Shown: piece by piece, positions 46,647 through 58,600 of the stretch
How the letters are laid out: each line of letters starts with the position of its first letter
How positions within the stretch are numbered: position 1 is the first letter of the stretch
NCBI GenBank assembly: GCA_029204225.1
Contig: CM055111.1
Coordinates: 20,589,003-20,653,002, forward strand
Direction of reading: 5' to 3'
Source: Diphasiastrum complanatum
Taxonomy: Eukaryota > Streptophyta > Lycopodiopsida > Lycopodiales > Lycopodiaceae
Length of the DNA: 64,000 bases
Made by a program: the position numbers and the translations under genes
Notes under the pieces: model-generated
Told to the model about the DNA's origin: nothing
The model's input: the letters and a program-made list of their open reading frames with translations, nothing else
The model's database searches: none

Positions 46647-49600
46647 CTACAACATTGAAATTCAAATCAGCAGATGACACACGATAGGCCAGTAATCATT
46701 ATAGGAGTAACGAAAACTTCCACCAATTATCACAACTTAAGACCTGTACAAATCTAATCACTATACCATCACTCAAAGAGCACTACCACTTATGCTGAGC
46801 AATATGCAATAATCATAAACCTAGTGATTTATTACAAATGCCAAACAAGAAAGAGAAAGAGACCTGCCCAACAAAAAAACCCTGTAGCTTGGTTTTCCCC
46901 CCTCGATACTGCTCAACTTGTTTAGGATTACTTGACAGAACTTGTTTTATGATTCCTTCTATAAGAGCTGGGTCCGAAATCTGTCAGAAGCGCAAATCAA
47001 AGGCATCAGTTTACATATCACCACATAAACCATTGATTAGGACACACTTAGATTCCTGCATCAAATTTGATAGGCATTTCAAATCAGCAACTCTGTGAAA
47101 AAATAAGGAGCTTTCATTTTAAGTTACTCTAACACAAAACTATAGTCAAATACTAGGGTTCAATGTCACAAACAAAGATAGAATGAAGTGGATGATAGAT
47201 ATAATACACACAAATCAACAGCCTGGATACATCTTGAGTTATCAAATAACTTTTACGAAAAAGGGATTTAATTATTGCAGAACATATTCCAACCCCTGCC
47301 CTCCCAGCAATTTGGAATAGGAGTCTTGAAGATCATGTGAAGGTGATGCAGTTGTTTCCTGATTTCTTGCAGAATATCAAATTACATTAAGTGGAGTGGA
47401 ACACATGCACAAAACCAACACAGCTTGGAGGACTTGGAATTCATGAATGATGATATACAGGTCAAAGGCATTGTAGCCATTACGCAAAAGCACATTCTCA
47501 ATGACAACACTAGATCAGCCTTGAAAGGTAGCAATGTACGATTGTCTAACAAAGTTGCATGGAAAAAGCCTCCTATATAACAACAATCACTTAATGCCTC
47601 TACTATGTTGCACACATACTGAGTAAACACTTCTCATGTCGATGCAACATGTGGACTTTCTCATAGTACAATCTCCGTTCCATCTATTGGTGTTACTGCG
47701 TGAAACCTAGAAATAACATGTTGCAACCATTTGATCTCAAGTACGCTATCGTATCTCCTAAGATTAATCAAGTTCAAGAAACATACATTCTTGTAATGTC
47801 CATGTAAAGACAGATTTGAACTTGACACAACCTTTTTTAACCGACTATACTGAAGTGAATATGCTTCAATTATGTACATTAGAGTAGGAACAATAATCCA
47901 AGCTTCTCCACTTCATGATAGGACACAATACAGGACCGACCATAAAGCATAAGTAGCGCACCATGACAAACTATAATTGGAATACGAAAATGTGCATGAA
48001 CCGGAGTAAGAACCCAAGGTAAGTAAAGGGGCCAAGGATATTGATCATTCAGGATCAAGATACTAGCACCAATGAACAAGCCATGCATATCGAATTGGTG
48101 GAAAACCTGTGATCCTGGCAATGCGCAACAACCGCGAAGTCCCATGAACAACTGATAGAGCCTCAGTGGAACATGTGAATTGGACAAGCTCAACCATTGG
48201 AGCTATATCCCTTGAAGACATATCCTCAAGAATAACCTCAACATGAAGTTAATAAGGAACGGAAAGAACCCAAAAACTGATATATGTGGAATTACCGTGG
48301 ATCAAGCACACTTAGCACAGGTGTCGGGAGTGCAAACAAAAACTGAAACATGGGAAATAACTGAAGCACCTGAACCAATGGAATCGGGAATGTCAATGAG
48401 AGAGTATGCGATTGCAGTGTGTAATAATGGAGCAAAAAATGTGCACATCCCCCAAGTAATTGATAAACATGTCTAGCACCATAAGGAGAACATGTCATCA
48501 ATGCATTCCAAACTAGTCAGATGGACCAAGAATGCCAAATATTAGGAACATGAATGTGTGCACATGTGGGTGTGCGGCAGTGCCAAGCAATCCAAAAGGC
48601 CTATGAATGTGAACTTAGATCTGCAAGGTGCATGGAGAAGTGGAGTATGAACTTAGTACAACATACGATACATAGTCGAAAGAATATTATAAGGACCGTT
48701 ATATATCCTAGAATATTGACTCCAGAGTGACCGACCAATCACTTGATCATTGAACCTTCAAGTGAATTTCTAGCAGCTATATGAAGTTTTTTCACCATTT
48801 TTCAGCCAGTACATAACTAGGAACATATTTTCAAAATTCCAACAATACTTTTAAAAATATTATTATATGTAACCCTTTTTTCAAAGCAGAACCCTTTCAT
48901 ACAATTCCAAATTATTGTTGTGTAACTATGATTAGTGAACACACAAAGCAAATATGTGACCAGAGACAACCACTATATGCTCTCAAGTGTCAAAAAATTT
49001 GACTCATAGTGGCCAACATGACAAAATATAATTATACTACTTTGTAAAAGCAATGAAACAAAAGTAAATATTATCCTTAAGACCGCATGCAATACTTGCT
49101 TCACCACAAAAGAGCACAAATCACAAAACAACCTCCAAAAAACCAAAACATTGTGATTTACCTGACTCAAGCCCTTTGCTTCAACAACTTCCTTCACAGA
49201 TCCTCCTTTTCGCAACAACTCTGGAAGTATCTGTTTTTCCGATCACAAATTACCACAGAATATGAGTATCAAAGATGCAGGCTGCGTTCCGGAACGTGTT
49301 CCGGATCACATTCTGAAACACAATCCAAAAAATCCTGTTAGGGTTTTCCGGAACGCAAATCACTTTTTTTTTTGGTTATTTTGGTGCCAAAATGGGTATC
49401 AAAAGAAAGGTTTTTCAAGAGCAATTCATTTATCTAGTTTTCCAAGAGTTTCAAGACCAGTGCGGTCCAGTTTTGGGCCATTAAGTGATTTTATATCCTA
49501 GTTTTCAATCAAATTTGAAATAAAATCATATGAAACTGTACTGAACGACATCAAACTTGACAACAGTTATGAAGCATAAGCATCCTTCTCTCTCTCACTC

Positions 49601-52600
49601 TCTCAAATCCTAAAAATAATTGTGGGCCATGGGCTGCCTGGTCGCGGCCTGTATAAAAATATTTGAAATTTTTTTACGTTCCGGGCACGCAATCCGGGGC
49701 CCTGAACGATGGCAATGCATTGATTCACTTATTCACTAATATATGAAACCGGCACCCTAGAACCTAAACTGGGTACAGTTATGGACTCGGCTCATTACAT
49801 TCGCCGCGTCCATTTACAGTCACTTTACTTTATGCATAAGCAGGCCTTGGGCCCCTTTTTATTCATTAGTGACACTTAGACTATATGGCTGGCCTTTGGC
49901 CTTATTATTCATTATTAGGCCATTTGGACATATTACTGGAGAGTGGGGGCCTTCTTGGAGGGGCTCCCAGTTGGGCCCTAGCCACCGGAAGCTTCCTTTT
50001 AGGGCTTCCTCTTAGGGAAACTGTGTCATTTGTTATTCAGCTGATGATATTGATCTCTCTCTTTAGCCTCCTTAACCTCTCTCTTTCCTGCTTTCTAGGG
50101 TTAAGTCTTGCTTATGTGCCGCTTTCATAGCTTAATTCTTGCTTATGTGATGCTTTCATAGCTTAGCTCTAGATCAGCTATGGCTCTATTCGTAACTTGG
50201 TATCAGAGCACTTTCCTGATTGCTGAATTTCAGATCTGATTTTCTGATTGGGTGCCCATTTTCCTTGCTGATTTTTCTCTCTTTGCTGAGAGCTTTCGTC
50301 TCTTTGCTTCAGCAACATTCAGCACAGTTTGGAGGAGGACCAGCTCCTATCAAAGCATTTTCCTTGGCGGAGCTTTAGTAGATAGTTAGCGGAAGTACTT
50401 CCGCTAAATTTGGCGGCCGAAAAAAAAAATTTGGGCAAATTATTTCCCGCGCCCAAGTTCCAACCCTCTATCACCCATTTCCAGCTTGTTTGCAGGCCCT
50501 CCAGCGCCCAATTCCCTCATCTCTTTCATCCGTTCCTCCTCCCATTTTCAGCCCTCTCACTTTTGTTTGCAGGCTGTCCAGCCGCTTCATACTTGTCACT
50601 TTCATCCGTTTTTGTCTCCGTTTGCAGCCATTTTTTACACCTTGTTTGCAGGCTGTCCATCGCCCATCCTCAACCAAATTTCACGAAATTCCGACTCCGT
50701 TTGATACTCCAATTTGTCACTTGCCTCTTGGCTGTCCAGTTTTAATAGACTAATTTGGGGTGACGACAAGAGTCCGCTCTCTCAAGTTTTCGTCTATTCC
50801 TTCCACTATCATTATGGCACATTCACCTACCCCGAGTGAGACTACTCAAGAAACCTTATCCGATCAGTTTCGTCGCATGGATGAGACCCTTTCTGGCCTC
50901 GTTCTTCGCTTCGATACCGTTATGACGGGCTTTGCTACTATGCAGTCACAGATTGATTCTTTACAGCCTCATGGTCCTGTTAAAGCTCCTGTTTTTCCTT
51001 CATTTGGGACTCCCCCTCCATTTGGATTTCCATCTTCCTCTGCTAGTCAGCCTGGTGGTGGACCGTTCATTCCACCTAACCCACCTCCTGGTTTCTTTTC
51101 ACGTCCCCCACTTCCTGAGCCACACTTTGCTCGAGACTTTCGTGATAGGGTACAACTTGCTACCTATTCCGGTTCCTCTTACGGGAACTTATTAGAGAAT
51201 TGTTTGCTAAGCTTGACACATATTTTCAGATCTACCCTAAGACTGATCCTCAGAAGATCCAGTTGGCTGCTTTACATTTAGATGGACGCGCTGCCACGTG
51301 GTGGCGAGTTTATAGAGCTGATCCTGATCGGGAAGGGCTCCATGTATGGCATACTTTTCGCCGTGACCTCCGTCATGCTATGATTGATCCTCAGTGGCTC
51401 GACCGCCAACATGATACATTCCGTAGTCTCACTCGGACCAATGATCTTGCTTCTTATACAGATCAGTTTATGGAGCTTTCTTATCTTTTCACGAATCTAC
51501 AGCCCACTGAGCTTATTTCTCGTTACATTGTTGGGCTTCGTGGTGCTTTACGTTATGATTTTTCTTCCTTTCGTCCTCCCACACTTGTTGAGGCGATGTC
51601 TCTTGCCAGTACTTTATAGCATAAGTACTCTGACACCCTTCCTTCCCGCTTCTCCTGACCCCGTCCTTCTGCTTCATCTTTTCCCACTACGTCCACCCCT
51701 ACACCTGCCCCTTCTGTTCCAGCTCTCTCCATTGTCCCTTCGTCTCCTCGTCCTCCGACTCCTCGACCTGCTTTTGTCCGACGTTACACGTCTGCAGAGT
51801 TCGCTGACTTTCAACAGAAGCGTCTTTGCTTTCGTTGTAAGAGTCCTGACCATTTTGCCCGTGATTGCCGTCAGCCTCTCCCTACTACTACTGCTGTTTT
51901 TTACCATGAGGGCTCTACTCCAGATGATTCCGATATCTACATTCATATTTCTGATGAGCCTGACCTATCCTCTGAGCCTTCCACTGATTTACTTCCTACT
52001 CCTTGCCATGCTCAGCTTGCCTATGCTACTTGGACAGGGCATCCTGGTCCTCGCTCCATTCGGTTACGTGTATGTATTACAGGTCGTGAGTATAATGCTT
52101 TAGTTGATACTGGCAGCACTCATTCTTTTATTAGCAGTTATATCACTAGTCGGATCCATGCTTCACCTGTTCCTGCTTCACAGCCTCTCACAGTTGAGGT
52201 TGCCAGTTCCCATTCTTTTCCTAGTTCTCAGATGTTTCAGCGTTTACCATACTGCATTGGAGATTTTTCTGGACAGGCAGATCTTTACATTATTCCTATG
52301 GAGCGTTATGATCTTATCCTTGGTGCTGATTGGTTTGCATCTCTTGGAGCCGTTACACTGGACTTGACACAGCAGACATTGACATTTGTACATGATGCAG
52401 TTACACACTCACTTGTTGGCATTGATTCTCAGGGAGACTTCCAGTTGATTACTGGGAAGCAGTTTATTCGCAGCCTGCCGAAGGCTCATTGTGCAGCCTT
52501 ATTATGTGTTCAGCGGGCAGTACCAGTTCCTCCAGTTTCTACTCCAGCAGCTGTTCCTCAGGTGATCTCTGACTTATTACATCAGTATGCTTTTGTCTTT

Positions 52601-55600
52601 TCAGAACCTACGACGCTACCACCATTACGTGACGTGAACCATCATATTGACTTGCGTCCTAGTTCTGCTCCTCCTTCCCGTCCCCCTTATCTTATGTCTC
52701 GATCTGAGCGTGATGAGCTTGAGCTCCATATTACTGCCTTATTAGATCAGGGTCTCATTGTTCCTAGTCACAGCCCTTTTGGTGCCCCTGTTCTCCTTGT
52801 TAGTAAGAAAGATGGTACCAAACGCCTTTGTATTGATTACCGTGCTTTAAATAAGTCGACTATTTGCAATCAGTCCCCTATTCCACACATGGATGACCTC
52901 TTTGACCAGCTCAGTACCTCTAAAATCTTTTCCAAGATAGACCTTCGTTCTGGATATTACCAAATCAGGATGCACCCTTCTGACGAACATAAGATTGCTT
53001 TTCGTACTCATCTTGGTTTATATGAATTTCGTGTGCTTCCTTTTGGTGTTACTAATGGCCCTCCTACGTTCCAGAGTGTGATGAATAACGTCATGCGTCT
53101 GCTTCTTGGTCATTGTGTCTTGGTTTATTTTGATGATATTCTTATTTTTAGTCAGTCTCTTGCTGAGCATGTTTCCCATCTTTCCTCTGTATTTCATTTA
53201 CTCGTACATCACCAGTTATTTGCTAAGTTGTCTAAATGTTCTTTTGTTGTTTCTGAGATCGAGTTTCTTGGTTTTCTTGTTTGTAATGGACACATTCGTC
53301 TGGACCCTCATAAGGTTCAAGCCATCCAGGATTGGCCTATACCAACTCATATTCATCATGTTCGTATGTTCCTTGGGTTAGCCACTCAGCTTCGTCGTCC
53401 AATTCCTCATTTTGCCACTATTGCAGCTCCTCTTCATGCACTTTTGAAGAAGTCTAATACTTTTCTTTGGACTTCTGATTGTCAGTCAGCGTTTGATACT
53501 ATTCGCCGTGCTGTTGTTGATGTTGCCGTTATGTGTTTACCACAGTTTGATCAGAAGTTTCTTGTTGAGACTGATGCTAGTAATGTTGGTTTGGGTGCTT
53601 TACTTCGCCGTCTCAAAGACCATTTCTATTGGCCCTCTCTTCGATTTGAGCTTGCTGTACTTATTCGTACCTACCCTTTTTGTCTTTGTAATAAGTACTC
53701 CCGTGCTAAATCTGCTAGTTTGCTCCAGCGTTGGCCTATTCCTCATCGCCAGTGGACTGATATATCTATGGACTTTATCATTGGCCTTCCCCATACCCGG
53801 CGTGGTAAACAGACACATTTTATACCAGTTCGTAGTACTATCACAGCAGAGCAGAGATTTTCCGCCTGCATGGATTTCCTCGTACTATCCTTTCTGATCG
53901 GGATAGTAAGTTTACATCTATATTCTGGACAGAGCTTATGCGTATATTGGATGTAGAGCTTTTTATGGGTTCTGCTTATCATTCTACTTCTGATGGGCAG
54001 TCTAAGGTCCTTAACAGGATCTTTGAGGATTATTTACGCCATTTTGTTACTCCTTCAGGGAAGGATTGGGATAAGCATTTATGTTTAGCAGAGTATAGCT
54101 ATAATAGCTCTATTAGTACTAGCACAGGTGTCTCACCATTTTTATTATCTCATGGCTATGCACCTCTTTTACCTGGCATTCCTCTCCCTCCTGAGGATAC
54201 ACCTGTCACACTTGCATCTTTTCTATCAGGTGCTCGAGAGCTTTTTACCCGGGCCAATTCTCATTTACAGCATGTTCAGCAGCGTTATCAGACCTCAGTT
54301 GATCGTCACCGCCGCCATGTTGAGTTTCAGCTTGGAGATATGGTTTATCTACGCCTACGATTTGCACGTCATCATTTTGTCCAGGGCCATGCTTCTACTG
54401 AGAAGCTTGCACCACGTTATTATGGGCCTTATCGCATTTTGGAGGTTCTTAGTCCAGTTACATATCACTTACAGCTTCCTGCTTCCACACGCGCCTGTGA
54501 TGTATTCCATGTCAGTTTATTACGTGCTGCTATTGAGGATGACGCTCCTTGTGATGCTGAGTTTCCTACTGCTCCAGAGTTATTTCCATTTTTACCTGCT
54601 GCTATATTACAGGTTCGTCTCTACCATAGTTGACGCTGCCGGCAGATTCAGTTTTTGGTCCAGTGGGATGGTCGTCCTATTGAGGAGGCCACATGGGAGC
54701 CTATTGATGTCTTTTATCATACACCATCACTTGCGGATCAGGCTCGTGCTCTTGCTGCACTTGTTGATTCCTCTACATCAGATGTTGTTCTAGCTGTTGA
54801 TGCACCAGGGCTTGCTGCTACTTGATCCAGTTTCTTTTCGGCAGTTGGGTCTTTTTCTTTTGTGCCAGGGAAAGTTATGGACTCGGCTCATTACATTCGC
54901 CGTGTCCATTTACATTTACTTTACTTTATGCATAAGTAGGCCTTGGGCCTTTTCTTATTCATCAGTGACACTTAGACTATATGGTTGGCCTTTGGCCTTA
55001 TTATTCATTATTAGGCCATTTGGACATATAACTGGAGAGTGGGGGCCTTCTTGGAGGGCGCACTATTTTCCCTCCCAGTTGGGCCCTAGCCACCGGATGC
55101 TTCCTTTTAGGGCTTCCTCTTGGCTATAAGTAGGGAAACTGTGTCATTTGTTATTCAGCTGATGATATTGATCTTTCAGATCATATCTGGAGTACCATTT
55201 GGAGTGAAACAGGGTTGTTCTCTATCTCCAACCCTGTTTGGGCTATATATCGACGAGCTTGAGAGAGTCGTTGAGGGATGTGGTGGCACAGGTTGCAGAC
55301 TTGGGAGTATCTTGATTGCTATACTTTTATATGTTGATGACGTGGTTCTCTTATCTTCTACCAGAGAGGGATTACAATGACAGCTCAACAGTCTTCATGC
55401 CTTCTGCAGGGACTGAGGGTTAACATATTGAAAACCAAAGTTATGGTTTTCAGAGAGCTTTTATGCAGCGCCAGGCACTCATCTCTGATAGGCAGCCCTT
55501 GGAGGTTGTATCTTCTTACACTTACTTTGGCGTACTTTTTACAGGCCCTATCTTTGGCATGCGACAGGCAGCTTCCGCCAGACTTGGGAAGGGTCACGCC

Positions 55601-58600
55601 TCCCTTGTCCAGTTAGAGCGTTTCTGTTTCAGACGGTTTATTCGGGATGCCCCGAGTAAATGTCAGCTTTTTGATACTCTTGTTACCCCCATAGCCCTAT
55701 ATGCAGCAGAGGTATGGTGTACGGGTCTTACATCATCTGATTGGGCCAGTATTTCACGACTGTAGGTTCTCATGCTATCTCGGATGATAAGGGCTAAGCC
55801 ATCCCACATCAGATTATACTGACAGAGTTCGTGGTTCCACCCATACAGCTGTCCGCCATCTTCCAGCTTATCCTATATATTCAGTGTATCATGATGCTAC
55901 CCACAAATGAGCAGAGATACATACGGACGACACTTGCTTCATCACGACACCTTTATGACTAGGGACATCGACTATCATGGTTCTCTCAGCCTCCCAGATA
56001 TTGCCATCACAGACCTTCTATCGGGCACCCATGAGTATATCAAACGCTTCCTTAATAGAGCATATCTGAGACAGGCATGGCAGGGACCGCTCGGGGTCAA
56101 ACCCGACTATTACAGGACACACTTTCTGGAGCTAGACACAGTGGGATTTCCAGTTTTGCCACGCTATCTAACCTCATGACTATCTCATGGGCTTCGGTTT
56201 CTATTAGGCCAGTTCCGAGTATCTTCACATCAGTTGGCTATTGAGACTGGACGCTTCCAAGGCACCCTACGGGGGGAGCGGATTTGCCAGTTGTGCTCAT
56301 TAGCTATGGTCGAGTCAAAGGAGCATTTCTTATTCACATGTCTAGTTTACTATGAGATCAGAGGGCGATATCATTGCCTTTTTCTTCAAACACCAGCTAC
56401 ACTACAGTCCCTTCGTATCTCATACGCGGACACCCGTTGTGTGGCACTTATGATACGTGAGATGTCCTCCCTGCGACAGGACCTATGCCAGACAACTCAG
56501 CATGCTTATCCAAACACACAATCTCAGATTACATCCTTCTTTTCACGAAGAAGATCGCGTTCTGATGCAGACATGACTGACAGCGATTGCGACAACATTC
56601 CCAGACCCAAGACACGAAGACGACGCACCACCTAGCCTCAGGCGACCACGAGAGTTACACGTCCCACCAGACATCCTATACAGAGACACACTACACATGC
56701 TCATGCTCATAGACGACACCAGCGAGCCCTAGTGCTTCCTGATGTTGCAGCTCGCGTTATTACATCCTTCTACAGTACCAACATAGACCTGACATCTTGA
56801 CATGGACACACATGATTTTCATGCACAGGCTTTCTCATTCATGTACTTATCTTAGTTTGTATTAGATGTTTACTTTACTAGAGCTTTGGAGACGCTTTAA
56901 ACGCTCTCATGGTTACCACATACTTGACATGTACTTCTTTTGTCTTATATGCCTTTTGGCATGGAAAGGACATTAATAAAGCTTTCGTTCTTCTTTCTCT
57001 CTCACAAATATATTTTGCATCATATTTCTCTCAAATCTTAGCAATGAGATCTATATGTTCTTTTTTAATGTTTTGGAGATTTACATACACTGCCATTGAT
57101 ACCACATACTTCACATATAGGTTTTCGTCTGATCTCTTTTGGCATGAAAAAGACATTAATGAAGCTTGCTTTCTTTCTTTCTTCAGCTCTTCTTGAAGAG
57201 CCTTCTGGAAAGAATTTATTCCACGTGCTTCTCACCTCCACTTCTAAGAGACCTACATACGCCACCACACATTTTGAGCCAATAAAGAAAAAAACAAGTG
57301 GACATTGAGAAGTAGATGCACTGCCAAGAGAACAATAATAACAAAGAGCAAGTCAAGTGTAGGGATGGTAAAATCAATGGGTAGCAAATACAAACTACAA
57401 TAAGATCGCTCAACTTTCAAGAGTGTGAAACTACAAATAAACACCAAAATCTTCATCGAGTAGATTCTAGAAGGCTTCATTTGCAATCACAATGTTGAAT
57501 ATGTAAAACCTCCTCCATCTTGTCTAAAAGTATTTATTGTTGCTCAAATTAGGTTCTCTTTCCCCCTATCGATCTATATATCTAAAAACCGAGTCCATTG
57601 AAGTATAGGGTCGTTAGAGTAAAAGGATCTTTACTAGTGCCCACTTCCTCCCACCTCGAAAGTGTTCTAATACCAAGTTATAAGCCAAAATTTACAAAGA
57701 GAGATGAAAAAGAGAGAAAGAGTTAGAAATCGAGTTTGTTAACATCTTATAAGTACCTAAAATCTTAAACACAACTAAAAGAGCACAAATCAAGTAAAAT
57801 AATCTCTTTGGGGAGCACGACGCATCTCCATAATACAAGACCTGAAAAATAAACAACAGCCTAGCCTGATAAACCTCAATCTAGACCTTATCAAGCACTA
57901 ATTCTACATAGACAAGTATCTAGCGTAGCAAGTCAGTAACAAAACAAATATCAAATCAATATCAAAGACAAACATCTAGATTCTAAGATAGCATTCTCCG
58001 TCCAGTTATCTCCTCATGGCTCAACAAGGGGAGGATTGGGCAATTTCCTCAGTCGTCGTTGTCTCCACTCTAAGACACTCTCAAGTCCATGATCTGTCAT
58101 ATCTTGTTCTTGTAGGTCTACGACGCCACCCACTAGGTTGTAATCTCCATGCCAGCATTTGTTTAAATGACTTACATGAAAATTGGATGCATTTTGCATC
58201 CCAGGTAGTTGTAACTTGTAAGCTACCTCACTAACCTTTTAAATAATTGACCATAGTCCACAATACCTTGGTGATAGCTTTGCACACTTGCCAGTTCTCA
58301 TCACCTTAGATTTATGTGGCACTAGCAAAAAGACCATATCACCTCTCTCGAACTCCATGCACGAACGATTTTTCACATACATAAGTATCCACTCTAGCTT
58401 GAGCCTCGGAAAGACTTTGACGCTCTAAATCCAACATCTGAGTCAAGAACTCTGCAACGCTAGGTACCTTCCTAGGAATCCCTAGAGTCACTGGTGACTG
58501 GACTCGTCAGTTGGAATCCAAAATTGAGCTCAAATGGGCTCATCCCTATGGACACATGCCTTTTATCATTATATGCATACTCTACTAGTGGCAAACATTT

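Larger units (their letters stand above)
49777..55174 (+). mobile_element. Ty3/gypsy element 3 in the GATB intron
   Basis: The 5' LTR is 49777-50197 (421 bp, AGTTATGGACTCGG ... TTCGTAACT, inverted ends AGTTA/TAACT). The primer-binding site TGGTATCAGAGC is at 50198-50209. The 3' LTR starts at 54873 and is identical in order to the 5' LTR until 55174, where a LINE fragment begins, so its last 141 bp are missing. Each LTR keeps short stretches the other has lost (for example gctataagta at about 55.12 kb only in the 3' copy). No target duplication can be tested because the right end is gone. Confidence 0.88.

Noticed and set aside
51384..52367. 239- and 87-codon hydrophobic Leu-rich frames in gypsy 3
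   Set aside because: They are out-of-frame readings of T-rich gag/protease codons; the real frame shows the zinc knuckle and DTGS protease motif.
54128..54793. 221-codon hydrophobic frame in gypsy 3
   Set aside because: Out-of-frame shadow of the integrase end and chromodomain-like tail.
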